Shown: positions 40,001 to 52,981, counted from the stretch's first letter. The stretch is 64,000 nt of DNA from Coturnix japonica (GCF_001577835.2 NC_029527.1:3175086-3239085); one strand, 5' to 3'. Numbers and translations are program-made. Notes: generated by a model not told the origin, from the sequence alone.

Positions 40001-41137
40001 ACTTGAAAAATATTTAACTGAACAATAATGGAGCAATGCCAAACACTAAAAGTTACCAAAGATAATTTTAATTGTTGTAGATATAATAGTGTTCAATGAC
40101 AGCTGTTTTGGAACAAAAAGGTTATTTCCTGCAAATTATTATAATATTTTTTTCTCCCAAAATAGCCCCTGATTCACTGCTAAAGTTACCTGGCATCCTC
40201 TAATGGTTAGCACAGAGTAAGAACCAGTTACTAACTTCATTTTTTGAGAGTCAAGATTTTATAACAGCAATTTATTAAAAAGTCTAACAAGAGTCAATTC
40301 AGAAGAGCAGCTAACAAACTGACAGAATAAATGAAACATTTACAACTTTAATACAACAGCTATTTCAACCTGTGTTACCTGACCATATTTCATTTTCTTG
40401 GACTTCTGCAAAACAAAACTCAGAGATGAGTAAGGATTAAAGGCACTGCCGCGCTACCCATCAAAATTCCGTGCGTGTTGGCAGCACATTTTTCTGATGA
40501 AGATTTAATCAGAACAAGCAGATGCCGATTACACAGTAGTAACCAACTCATCTGAGGCCTTTGAGTTTAGCACCTGTGTACGTTTACACAAAACAAGAAT
40601 TGAAAAACACTGTGTCCTAGGACTGTGAGTATTTATGGACTTCTTCACTATGCTACTGTCAGTATTCTCACAGTGCTTGTGAATCCATGTTTTAAGGTTA
40701 GCAGTTGGAGATTTGTATGAACTAATTTTGTTGATGCATACCTTGCTGGTCACATCTTTAGTGGAATAAGAAAAAAGAAGCCTATGCAAAACATGGTGTC
40801 AGATGCAAGAAAATAATGTTTACATTTTATCGTCTTGCTGCTCCTTGTGGTGATTCTTTCAGAAATAACTAATAAAATCATATAATTTTAGGATGCTATA
40901 TCAGTATAGTAAATACTTAGTATACTAATATTTACTAAGTATACTATATATAATTATATATGCAACTCTATATCTAACTAGTATATATAAGCTATAAAGA
41001 TGAAAAAGAAACTTCTTTTTTAGCCTTTGGTTGTATTATTGCAAGATACCCTACTGCCATAAAAACTGAGGAAAGTATTTCATGGAAATATATTGTTAAG
41101 GGGTCAACTGTTAAAATAAAATAAAATTATGAGCAAA

Positions 41138-41173
41138 TAAATACCCCTTCCTCACACTCTTAAAAAGTAAATC
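41138..41173. repeat. Direct repeat copy 1
   Basis: Begins AATAAATACCCCTTCCTCAC and continues ACTCTTAA with an A-rich end. Its partner lies about 634 bp downstream, with three or four mismatches across roughly 35 bp. Confidence 0.65.
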
Positions 41174-41774
41174 TATATAATTGTCCAAATGGCTCTAATT
41201 CTTTTTTAGACTTTATGATCTATATCTGTCCTGAAGAACTGCAAAATGTTTATATGTATCTAAGTATGTTAAACTAATTTATTAGACAATTGAAAAAACA
41301 AACAGATCTACTTAAATATCCTCGCTTTAAAATCTTCTATCACTTGTCTCAGCAATGCAAATCAAAGTTGTGATATCAAATTGAGAACCACCCCACAGTG
41401 ATTGAAATGCCAAGAAACTTTTCCTTATGGTTCATTAATATACTAGGAGATGCTCGTGATTCAATGACTTCCACTGGGATTTAGTGGTAGCAGTGTATAC
41501 TGCGTTTTTACAGAATCATCACTTAGCTGAGCAACAGTATTTCTAACAGCTATCTGGAGCACCCTGGAGACTAGGGTAAAATATGTAAAAAGCAGGGACT
41601 TTAAAAATAGTATTTCAAATCAATTCCATCACAAGAATGTATAAAAACTATAAAAGAGGACAAAGGTTATAGGAAATGGAAGTATCGAATGATCCTCATA
41701 CAATCTTCCAAAAGAAACAATGGGAGGACGGAGTTAACTTAAAAAAAGAAAGAAAAAAAAGAAGTTATTAGGGA

Positions 41775-41810
41775 ATAAATACCCTTTCCTCACACTCTTA
41801 AGAAGAAAAT
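41775..41810. repeat. Direct repeat copy 2
   Basis: Begins AATAAATACCCTTTCCTCAC and continues ACTCTTAA. It is the partner of the copy at 41138; the sequence between and around them does not look related. Confidence 0.65.
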
Positions 41811-42063
41811 TAAATTCTCTTTGTGAAGAAACACTGATTTTGAACCTGGAAGCAAAGTTCTCTAGATATTTTCAGTTATACTTTGTACTTACGAGTTTCT
41901 GGTCTATACTGGAATCGATGAATTGTTGTGTGAGAAAGAAATAGCAAACTACAAGAAATTAATACGGTTTTTCACCTGCTGATACAACTGTATACCCAGT
42001 CCATCAATGAGCATGAAGCAACTGTATAAATACTAATGACTGCAGTCTCACACCATTTTAGTA

Positions 42064-42225
42064 ATAAAAGTATTACTTCCACTTCATATATGAGTAAAAT
42101 GAGCCACAGCTAAGTGACTTAGCCAGTGACCCACAGGAAGTCAGTGACACAACCAGGAATAGAACATAGACCTCTCAGCAGCTAGTCCCATGCTTTAACC
42201 ACAAGACAGGCCACCCTCTTCCCAT
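42064..42225 (+). mobile_element. MIR-type (CORE) SINE relic
   Basis: The order of motifs follows MIR: a stretch like 'cattttacagatgaggaaactgag' (here ATATGAGTAAAATGAGCCAC), then TAAGTGACTTAGCCAGTGAC, CCACAGGAAGTCAGTGACAC, AACCAGGAATAGAACATAGA, and CCATGCTTTAACCACAAGAC near the 3' end. Divergence is high, as expected for a family that was active before the split of birds and mammals. Such copies are rare in bird genomes. Confidence 0.8.
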
Positions 42226-45200
42226 ACTATATTAGCACAACTCTAAATCTTGGTTGCATCAGCTGCTACTTTATGATGTCTAACTATGTACACTTGTAGA
42301 AATCTCATTTTCAAACACTGGATCACTTACATTCATAAATCTGTCTTAACTACAGAATGAATTAGGATAAAATGTTTTTAAATGAAACTCAAAATGACTA
42401 CAAACTTTTTGTAGCTTTAAAATGATTCCTTCAGAAACCAATTTCTGATCTACTAGCAGATCTGGTGGTTGTAGTGTATGCTTGATTTTTATGCTTTATT
42501 ACTGTATATTGTCTTGCTTGAGATCTGTTTGAGACACAGTTTAGACCCATCTGATCAGAATGGGATTACGTGAAGATAATATCCTTGCACAGAAAAATCA
42601 GACAATCCTAAAAAGAAAGCTATACTCATCAAGAGCAAAAGAAATCAGAGAAGTTGAGTTGGGGAAAGACCAAAGATAATGAACAACTATTATAATTCGA
42701 GGTACACAGCCTGATGTGATCTCTTTAAAGCAGGTACGATTTGGATTTTGATCTCTTTTTTATCTAAGCCTCAAAGTTCAGGAAAATAAGGATCATTTTT
42801 AGTTAAAAGGGTTCTTGTTTTGACCCGCTCTACAGTTATCTATGAAAAATCTGCATTATGCCTAATCCTATCACTTTTGCTGGATCCAAGGCATTGCGTT
42901 CTGAGTGCAGTATAACAATAGCGTAGTGCGATCTCCAAAGAGAGCTGGAATCACACCAAGGGAGCAATCTTCTGCCATCACACAAAGAACTGTGTTTCAT
43001 ACGATAGGTTTTGCTGTATTTCCACACTAAGCTCCACCGATCATAATTTAAACTCCCGATTCCCTTCAAATAAAACAGTATGTAGAAAGAATGTGAAAAT
43101 TGAAGATAGGCGTGTGGCAGAATATTATGAAATGCTTCTTACAAAAATATCCTCCCAGAAGACCAAAAACTGCCAGTAAAGACAGAATAAGATATGCTAA
43201 TACAAAGTTCTTGTTATCAGTAAAAGAACAGCAGATATATAAATTAAAAATTACATAAATTAGATAAAGTAGACACAGTAACTTTAAGAAACAGAGCAAT
43301 AGAATAGCTCCTCAGCTTACTTGAATCCTTTTGCTTTAAAACAATGCAATTTACACAGCCAGAACTATTCTTCTGACTGCTAGATTTATAGTCATGCTGC
43401 TAGAGTATGAGATTGCCCTCTAGATGTTAAGCTTGGCTAAATAGTTTTTCATTCTTTCCTATGTACCGAGATGGGACACATTGTGTGATTTGTAATTTTA
43501 AACTTCTGTAATGTACCTGGAGCCTTAAAGCACAGACATAAAGGAAACATCACAATAAGTAAATTTGGAAGTAGTTTATTTGCAGAGACTAAAAACATTT
43601 CTCACCTCAGTAGCCTTAAAAGATTTGTACCCTTTTCAGCCAATAGTAAAAATCACTGTGTCATAGACAGAGTCTCTTTAATACATTCCGTGTTGTGATC
43701 TAAGATCAAGCTTTCAAGACCTATCTGAAGACCTATTGTGCAGCAGAATTAGCTGCACAAAAATTCCATCATTAATACGGGAAGAAAAAATAAAATTGTT
43801 TAAGGGAGGCTATTGGGGTTGCACTCTTACCCATTCTGAGATTCCACACAGTACTTTCTCATTTCAGTGGGATTATTTTTGCCATGGTTCAAGTCAATCT
43901 GCTTCAAAGTTTGTTGATACATAAGTTATTTGTAATGTGCACACGGTACAAAAACAAGATTTTTTTTTTTAGATGTATTAAATTTCAGATGCATTTATTT
44001 AAAAACATAATTGATCTTTTGTGAAGACAAGTTATCATCTGATTTTAAAACAAGAACTGACGCTGAGGCCCTTTTCTGCTTTTCTTTGAACTTAGGGAAG
44101 AACTGACCCAGGAAGGCCTGAGCTTGACAATTCATTCTTATTTCATAAGGCTTAAATGCCCCAGCCAAGCTTAGGAATTCATTCAGATGCTAAGGCACAG
44201 AGACCCCATCATCAAAAACTGTGAAGAAAAATGATGCAAACAAAACCTGTTAGAGAATTTCATTTTAATGGCCATTTCATTATTGTAAAAAATAATATCT
44301 AGAATTAATTTTAGAAGAGATAGCTCTTAGTAACCCACTTTCGTTACCAAAACCAAAATTAGAAGGTAGAAACCTTCTACAAGTGAAAAAAAAAAAAGGT
44401 CTTTGTTGATAAAGAAAGCCCATTAATTCAAATTATAAATGAGGTGTATTTTTGACTGCCAAAGATAATTTATGGATTCTTCATCCTTTGATTCTTCAAA
44501 TGAAGATCAACTGTCATTCTAAAACATACAAAGCACCGTATACTACTACATAGAAATCCATGTTAAGCAGGAAATCAGATGAAGTAATTTATTTTTTCTT
44601 TCCTGTCTCAATCTGCTAAAATACATATTTGCAAAACCTAAGCAATTTGTACATAAATAAAATGGGATAGAATTTGTAATAATTCTCTGGAAGCTCTGGT
44701 TGGTTGCTTTCTTTGGGCTAAGTTAGCTATGTCTTTATTTCATCCAAGTAATTTAATTTGAAGTATTATTTATGCAAGCAGATTTATTAAGATTAATGGT
44801 AAAATATACAGTATGCTACGTTTTTTCCTCCTTTAATTATGAACTTATTAGAAGTCTAGCCTCAAATATGAGTTTTATATTCAAGATCATACATTCATTA
44901 TTGCTTGCCAGTTGTAGGAATGCTCAGTTTTATGGAGTTTTAAAAAATGTGCATGTTAAAAGCACGGATTTTCTGTAGAGCTCCTCTGTTATTCAGACCT
45001 TTAAATCAGATGAGCATATTCCCCACTATTTTGCAGACAACAGCATTCTTCCTATTGTCAGCAGAGCTAAATGTTAGTGCTGTAGAAGTGTCCAGCTAAG
45101 ATCCTTCCTCTTTAAATACACTATTGAAATTGTACATGAGATGTTGGGAAGTGGTTAGAAATAGTATCCCGTATTTATACCTCTTTTACTGGTGTAATAT

Positions 45201-46024
45201 TTTTTACTCACATTTGCCTGTTTATTCACCCGTGACATCTTGAACTAATACTGAGGTTTTGTTTTACTTGTTTTCAGCCCCTGGCTTCCAGTTCTGAGTC
45301 AGTGCACTACCGAATAGGTATTACTGCAGTATGTTAAATAAAAACCCAGAAGAAAACAAAGTATTTCCACTTTTCCAAACCTAAAACTTACAGACAGTAG
45401 GAAATGCATACACTGAAAATAATCCCCTGATGTGCCAAGGCAGAAGTAAGACTTCAAGCCCATACAAATAGATAATTCTCATAAGATTTAACACAAGGCT
45501 TCCAGTCTCTGCAGAGATTGTTCTCATAAACAAAACGCCGCAGGCAGTTTTTATCTGTGAGGAGACCAGGTAATTTGATGTATTCAACTCTAATCTATAA
45601 ATTGCCTTCAGTATACAAATGGAGACTTTCAAAACGCTGGATGACTAAGAACCGTGAGGCAAATTTGGGATCTTCTAAATCTCCTAATGATGACCAAGTG
45701 ATCAGGAGTTCTTAAAGATAAACTGCTGCGTGCTGGGGCACCTGGGCTTACAGTGACTCTCTAAAAGCTGTTGATCTTATGACTGACTTACAGCATCGAA
45801 CTTTTTAATAAAAGAATCTCGGGATGAAATAGGAGGTGACATGCTTGTTTGAACTTGCTCTGTCTTGAGACTTACCGAGCACAGCCTATACCACTGCTTA
45901 GTGCATTCCTGGGAGGGAAAGGGGATAAAAAAAACGAAAAAAAAAAGAAGTAGGGGTGAAAAAGAATTTCATTTACCTCCGTCACCGCTAAGAATCTGTT
46001 CAGAAAAGCATTTACTTCTGTCAC
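42226..46024. other. Intergenic sequence upstream of the CpG island
   Basis: No gene, RNA or transposon was recognised. Composition stays AT-rich until about 45,900, where G-rich runs appear and lead into the island. Confidence 0.65.
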
Positions 46025-47250
46025 AGCGGGACACAAACTGACGTGAGGTGAGCGACTACACGGCGCAGAGAGGAGCTGGAGAAGGGGAATGCAAAAGAGA
46101 AAGCAGTCAGCAGTCAGTCAGCAGCCGGAAAGAACTGAGTTCTCAGCTACAGGAGATTGCAGAGAGCAGAGATCAAATTCCAGATCCACTGCAGGGCCCG
46201 CGCTCTGTCCTCACACGAGGTGCCCGCGTGTGATCGCGCTTAACGGGCACGGACGAGAGGGAACCGGCTCGGGGTGAACGGAGCGGGTCTAAAGGGGAAA
46301 GGAAGGAGAAGCGGCGGCTCCTCCTCACTGACCCGTTCTCTGTCCGCTCGCCCCGTTCAGTTACTTCAGTCCCGGCTCCCGCCCCCAACCCGCTCCCGCC
46401 AACGGCCGCTGTAGCGCGAGCCCCGACCCGCGCGGCGCCCGCAGCCCCGGGCACAGCTCGCCCCAAGGCGGCGGGAGGCGGCGCCCGGCCGGGAGGCGGT
46501 GCCTGGCCGGTAGGATGGGCCGGCACCGGGAGTTTATCCCACCAGAAGGGAACAGTTTCTCCGGCTGAGACTTGACAGCGCCAGGTCAGTGCGGGCGACC
46601 GGGGGATCTTCCCCCCCGCGGTGAGGGGACGGCGGAGCATTGAGGGGGACTGGCGGTGTGGGGGCTCCTGAGGGAAGCGGGGCGGCTGAGGAGCCGCTGT
46701 CGGGGTGAGGGAGCTGCGCCCGGCGTGGGCAGGGGGCTCGGCACCGGGCCTGGGCACGAGGCCACGCCGGCGGGATGCTGAGAGTGGCGGGGAGGGAAGG
46801 TGGCTCTGAGGGAGCGGGAGGCGGGGAGGGGGATTCTCCTGGACGAGCGGTGGGGCTGAGGGAGAGCGGGACACGGCCCGGGTCGGGGGTGGAGGAGAGC
46901 AGCCGGGACACAGCGCCGTGGGGCCGCGTGGGCGGGCGGACGGGATGGGGTTGTATTGTAGTGGACGAGGAGGAGAAGCGAGGGGGCGGGAGGACCCCGC
47001 GGGACGGCTCCAGGTGCGCTGCCGGTGCTCGGGGGCGTCGTGCCCGGCGGTGAGCGGCGGCTGCGGCCTGTGGGAGGAGGGAGAGAGAAGGGGGGAGGTA
47101 GGGGTAAGTTTGGGGGCGGCTGGAGTTAAGGGGAAGGGTCTCCTCCCCGCGGAGCTGCTGCGGTCTGGGCGCATCCCACGGGGTGACGGGCAGAGCGCCG
47201 GGTCTCATGTGGCACCGCGTTACAAGGGAAAGGAGCCGGGAGCTCGCTGG
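46025..47250. promoter_or_regulatory. PPARG: CpG island, presumed PPARG promoter and first exon region
   Basis: About 1.2 kb of very GC-rich, CpG-dense sequence with many GC boxes (such as GGGGCGGGAGG near 46984 and GTGGGCGGGCGG near 46928), densest at 46,370-46,520. No TATA box was recognised. It is the only CpG island in the window and is expected to mark a transcription start. In vertebrates PPARG, the nuclear receptor that drives fat-cell differentiation, follows SYN2 in the same direction, so this island most likely starts PPARG on the + strand. The sequence itself proves only the island; gene identity is synteny-based. The 333-codon minus-strand open frame here is a GC artefact. Confidence 0.75.
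46584..46585 (+). other. PPARG: Candidate splice donor of a non-coding first exon
   Basis: CCAG|GTCAGT fits the donor consensus and lies inside the densest part of the island, just past a G-poor stretch (46555-46580). PPARG first exons are non-coding in vertebrates, so absence of an open frame before it is expected. A second candidate, CAG|GTGCGC at 47013/47014, is weaker. Confidence 0.4.
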
Positions 47251-47298
47251 TGGTGCTCACCTGGTCCATGAGCTTAATGAATGAAAAGAGGTTTGGGT

Positions 47299-47330
47299 TG
47301 TTTTTTTTTTTTCTTTTTCCTTTTTTGTTT
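47299..47330. repeat. T-rich tract
   Basis: T-rich low-complexity stretch directly after the CpG island, interrupted by single C and CC. Confidence 0.8.
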
Positions 47331-50300
47331 GATTTCTCAACCGCAGCGAGTCAGGGAGCCCTTATGAGCCTGCAACAAGTGAGATGCCGTGTTGAAATAT
47401 GCAGTGTCTTGATGGTATGCCTCAGGTTTGCAGGGGCGTTTTGTAATCTTCCTGGTGTCATTTCTCTCCAGGGTATTCTACAACTGGAGAGTGCAAGTTC
47501 CTGTGGTGTTGTAACTTCACGGCAGTGTGTACACACGAGCATACAATGCTGACTTAACAGTGATGTATTTATTAATAATCAGTGACGTAAGGCTTGTATT
47601 CACTCTGAAGAGCTCAGGAAATGCTCAGTTTCTCCCTTTGCTGTAGGTGCCTTTAAATTGGAGGGATGGATTACAGTTATCCTGGCTATAACTGGGGCTG
47701 TGGGCTGGCATTCCATCTGCAACCTGCTCCCCCATCTCTGAACAGGCTTTTACCATGGAACATGATTGCAGTGTTCCATTAAAACACGAGTATCTAAAGC
47801 AAAAATATGTGTATTTCTGGTAGCAATTAATCAGTAATTTAGCTTTTAATACGTGACTATAATTTGTTACTAGTTAACTAAAAAATTCTAGTGTACATCA
47901 GCTGTGTATGTCGTGGCACTCAGTGCTGTCCTTGGGAAAGGAGTTTCGTATGTTTTGCTTGCGTTAATAGCAGGGTTTATTGCGTGAAATAGTGTTTGAC
48001 ATCATTATTCTCTGTGGCTGTTACAAAAAATAGCTGCAAAAATGCTCAGAGATTTAATTAAAAGTCTGTAAGAAATCTCAGTGTGTTAAGGCACGTGATG
48101 CAATGTTAGCATGAACTTGACAGGAGGGAGAGAGAACTGGAAAAATAATTGGCATGGACTTTGATAACCAATGATATAAATACATATAATTTCAAGGGAT
48201 TTTTACATAGCGTTTGGGTATTCTTGGACATCAGTTTTGTAGGATATACCATTAACTCTTAGTAGTTCAGCGGCCATTTGTCTGTAAATTGCTTATTTTA
48301 GCAATGTCTGTGTCAGAGTCCTGGATATCACAATGTATTGAACAGTATTGCTCAGTGAAACTTCAATTACTATGTGATTATTAAACAGATAATGATCATT
48401 CTCCTCTGATTTAAATAGTTTGTATAAGGAAATATCTCAAAAAGTAGGTGGCAGGATATTAGAGTTCAGTTGAATATAGGAGCAATGCCTTTCAGCTTTT
48501 CATATGATATCAATTAGAAACCCGCTACTGATGCTGTTTCTGACTCTTCGGTGAATTTTTGGAGGTACCTGTGTCCATTTAGAAATCAATACAATGTAGG
48601 TCAACCTTCAATTATTATCAGTATATAATTTTCTACTTCTAACAATGACTAATAGGAACCAATTTTGCAGGAAGTTATATTGTAGGAATAGGGGAAAGTT
48701 TACAAGTAGAAAGAAAAATCTGTATTATACTAGACTGGAATACGTAATTGAAAGTATACTCTGGGATTTTGTTTTCCATCTTCCATTTCTGGAGCCTCCT
48801 TTTTCACTTAGTACCATCCTGAACAGTTCATGTATTTACTAGCCATGGTTTGGAGCCTAATAGTGCATCACTAGATATTTGCATTTGATATTCAGAACTT
48901 GAGCTTCTTTCACTCGCTTTTATCGCAGGAGTTTTTCAAGTACTGTCCTCTGCCATACAGTAAAACAGTTTCCAGAGCAGTTACTCAAAAGAAATTAAAA
49001 TGCAATTATTAATTCTCCACGCTGGGTTCTCTTGAAGTCAGGGATACAATACTCTCCACTGGTAGTTGTTACTGGTTTCATCTTATTAGTCACTGGTAGA
49101 CGTGTTTAATAACAGACTCTGTCCCAACTTAGCATGATATTAGAGGATTCCTAATTACTCTCAACTGTATTACCATAACCATAATTATTTTTTTTTATTT
49201 TAGGGGTCTGTTTTTCAGGCCCTTTATACAGATGTTCTCTGTGTGTCAATTAACTGTTTGTCAACTGTAAAAGGAGAAAGTTAGAAATAATACAAGGAAA
49301 GAGAATGTTGTTATACTCAACTCCTATGTCCCCATGCCACAAGCAAATTGTGGGGTTTCCCAATAGCAGGTCAGTTCTTAGGGATTACCTGCTATAGAGC
49401 ATTTTGATTTGTATTGGTTGCTTTTTTTAATACATAAGGCAAATATAAACCTAATTTTTGCAGGCTGTTGGTTTGTTTTCCCTGCTGGCTTAAGGAAAAT
49501 GGGGGAAGCGAGGCCTATCTGCAGACTTTATGCCTCAAAACTTTCACAGAACTTGAGCCAATTTGCTCACACTCCACTATTTCTCCCTCTCCAACCTCAC
49601 CTCCCAGCATTTATTTGGTCTCTTTGTCCCTCCTAAACCACTCAGGAATTGAGTGATTGCACTCAGATGAACTAAAGAATTGCATCATTCTCTGATTATA
49701 ATTCATGATACGTGAACAATCTAGGTGCGTTTAATTACCTATACTGAAGTAATGCCTAACAGCCCAGTCGAGATTCAAGCCATCTTCCTTCTCATTCACA
49801 TGAAACGTTTTTCCCTGTCTCTGACACCATATGATCTGTATCCTGAGAATGCAAATAATTACAGATCTGCAATGGAGGCAGGATGTTATAGTGAGATTGA
49901 TGCAAAACTTTTAATTCACATTTCCAATGATTTGATTTATGCTGGCAGCAGTGATAGATTCTTACAAAGGTAATAGTTCCTGACCTGTGACTGCAAATAA
50001 CAAAACAAACAAACAAAAGAAAAAGGTAAGGTTTATTTTTTGTAATGTTTTTCCAAACTTACAGCAAAAAAAACCCAAAAACCCGAGTTCTAAGCAGCAC
50101 CGTACTGTCTGTTGCTGTTTTACTGACTTGTGCTGTAAATAGGAGAAAATGAATCCTGCTTAGGAAGGAGGAAGATTTGTAACTACCTCAAAAACCAGGT
50201 TGTATGGAATCAGCTACCAGGGGATGCTTGGTGAACTTGCATTAGTCACCTCATTCCCTCATGACTAAGCAGATCACCATCATGCCATGCTGTCTGCACA

Positions 50301-52952
50301 TTCAGGACAAAGTCTATGAATTCAAGTCTATGAATCCCAAAGTCTACTCTGCTGGTTGATAATTAGCAATTTAAAAAACACAAGGCTTACGTTGCTTTGT
50401 GTGTGTATGTTCAAGCACAGGTGTGTTTGATGGACACTGAATGCGTATGTATGTTTATGCCTGTATTTCTCAGGCGTGTGTGTAGGTAATGCATTAATCC
50501 TATGTTATGGAAAGACTTTCTGCTTATCTCAGTAATGTAGAAAAGCTATATATAACTTCAGATAACACGCTGTGATAAATATTGGATAATATCCAAACAG
50601 AGAAATACAGAGAACATTCCACTGTACCAAAAAAAGTTGATGCTGCTTTATTGTAAGATGTGTAGTCTAGGGAAAAAAAAGTCCCAGCTTCACTGAAGTC
50701 AGTGGAGATCCTGGTATTTGGGTAGAGCCAGGTTTGCAGTCTGAATGCAGTGTTGTGACTGTTGTTCTTTGTACCAATTGTTTCCACTATTAAAATCAGG
50801 TGGTGGTTTTAGTATAGAGAAAATACTGAGCCTAACTCGAAATGAGCTGTTGTTTGCCCAGTGAGGCTGGATGTCTGAAATTAAATGACCATGAATATGT
50901 ATGATAACAAAAGCTATAATTCTTTAATTGTTTAGGACATTAAGAGAGACGGGAGCAATATTTCTCTTCCTTTAGTTCTGGAATTTGTGTGATCAATTTT
51001 GCCATATACTTTAAGTGAAATAGTTGTGTTTTGTTACAGACCTAGCAGTTGGGATTAGTGTACCGCCGGCCTTCAAAGCCAGCAAGTGTTCCAGTTTTGG
51101 GTCTTGTAACAGCAGCTGTAAGAGGAAAAAATATACTTGGTGCTGTTTTACGGATCATTGGTGACAGTAATTTCATGGCTCCATGGAGGAATCACATCTT
51201 TCCTCTTTATCACAAATCTGACTGTAACATGTTTCAGATTCCCTTCTACCTGAACCCTATACTTTTTTTTTCTCTAATATATAGGGAACTTCCAGCTATG
51301 GTGCATCTGATTTACCTGAATGTGTTTATAGCGTTCTAGACATGTTATTTTGTAATACAGACACTTCTAACTCTCATGGAATACATGTGTGGAGTAAACA
51401 AGAGTGGTGGAAGTTTCTGTATTGAGTCTTGTGTTTTTCCACTGAGGAGAGGCACGTTACTTTTCAGACAATTTCATATTTGCACAAAGTAGCCCTGCCC
51501 AATTACGATCTGGTCTTAAACTTTTTACACAATATGTGATTACAGTTCATTGCATAAAAGAAGATTTTATTTTATAATGTTGCATTGTAGGTCCATAGTA
51601 CTTGTGTGTTTGTTTTAGATTTATTGAGTAGAGATGTTGTGTAATTTCTGTAACTATTCACAGTTGTGCAGCAGCAGTTTTGAAGTTTGGGAAGCTTTGG
51701 ACTTAGGTTGCTATGCATACACAAATGGAGTGATACACCTTCTCAGTATTTATGCGAGGGGAATATTTTAATATTGCTTGATATAATGTCTGGTTTGAAG
51801 CATATGTTAGACTACCAAAAGTGTCAGTCTGTTGCACTAGAAAAAGGAACTATGAAAAGAAAAATGTTAATTACAGGCTTTAACGCTCACACCAAGATCT
51901 TCTAGTAGGGGTGGTCAGAAAAACAGGTTTTACTACCTAGGCCTGGTGCTTTGTGGTGCTATCTAATGTGGGGGCTTGTGGAAAAATGCAGCCACTTCTA
52001 TTTACTGTCTCTCAGAACATACATATTTCCTCATGATAGGCTCTGACTTTTTTTTTAATGCCTACAGTAAATAAAACTGAAGAGCTTATCATTTCATCTT
52101 GAATGTATTTTACCTTGAGTTAGTGTTCACTGTTCCCTACAATGGCACTTCAGCTACAATATATTATGTGGAATCTCAGCTTTTAAGCTTGTTATAGTGT
52201 GAAATATTGCTGAACTGATTACTAATCCTACCTAAGAATTAACATATATAAAGCAAAATTCTATTTTAAGCTGCAACCAGAGTTATCTGTAGATCAGTGA
52301 GTACAAAAGCGTGTGAAGGCAGAAATTGTCTTATGTGCCCAGAATTTTATCTTCTTTCTCTAACCTTATCCAGGACCATATTTGATTGAATCGTGAGAGA
52401 TTCTGAAGAGGCCAAGGCTGAGATGCTCGTTCCTTCCAGAACAATGAGAAAATCTGCTATTTACTTTGTTCCTTGCGGGATATCTGAACCTAAGTTCAGA
52501 ACCAAAGATTTACTTCATGGAGTTAGTAACATCTTCTAGATGCCATCATTTGCACTTGAATTATGAATATCTAACATGCCTGATCTGTGCATGTTAGACA
52601 TATTAGCATGTTTAATTTTTAAAAGTACTAGAAGCATTGAGAAAAGCAGTCTAATGTTGTATTTATTTTAAGTATCCCAAAGTAATTTTCAACATGACTA
52701 GTTTGGCAGATGGCTGCATATTACACAACTCTCATGTAGCAGTGTAGGTTTTTATAGGTTTTGCCTAGAACATGATTAAAACAAAACATGATGAAAACAA
52801 AAGTTCTGCAGATAGGCTTTCACTTTCAGAATTTCCAGCTGCTGCTGAAGATGGTTTGAGATGATAAACAAGATGAAAGTAAGCTGAATTTAGAACAAAG
52901 GAATTAAACAGTTTTCTGAATGAAATGGGCTCTATGAGAAGTGTGAGGGTCT

Positions 52953-52981
52953 CTTTTTTTTTTCCCTTTTTTTTTTTTTTT
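52953..52981. repeat. Poly-T tract
   Basis: Two T runs separated by CCC. No retroposon body is recognisable beside it. Confidence 0.85.

Larger units (their letters stand above)
37027..42063. other. Intergenic sequence, middle part
   Basis: AT-rich with no supportable gene. It has a polypyrimidine stretch near 37735-37780, an AT-rich low-complexity block at about 40905-40990, and a pair of ~35-bp near-identical direct repeats at 41138 and 41772. Confidence 0.7.

Noticed and set aside
46173-47174. 333-codon open frame on the minus strand over the CpG island
   Set aside because: It is made of Pro, Arg, Ser and Ala from GC-rich composition, overlaps other open frames in several directions, and shows no domain.
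47255-47267. Minus-strand donor-like CAG|GTGAGC at the edge of the CpG island
   Set aside because: It could belong to an antisense transcript, but a single donor word with no matching acceptor or exon is too little.
51044-51085. tRNA-like stretch with box A-like and TTCAA-like words
   Set aside because: The spacing and stems needed for a tRNA cloverleaf are not present.
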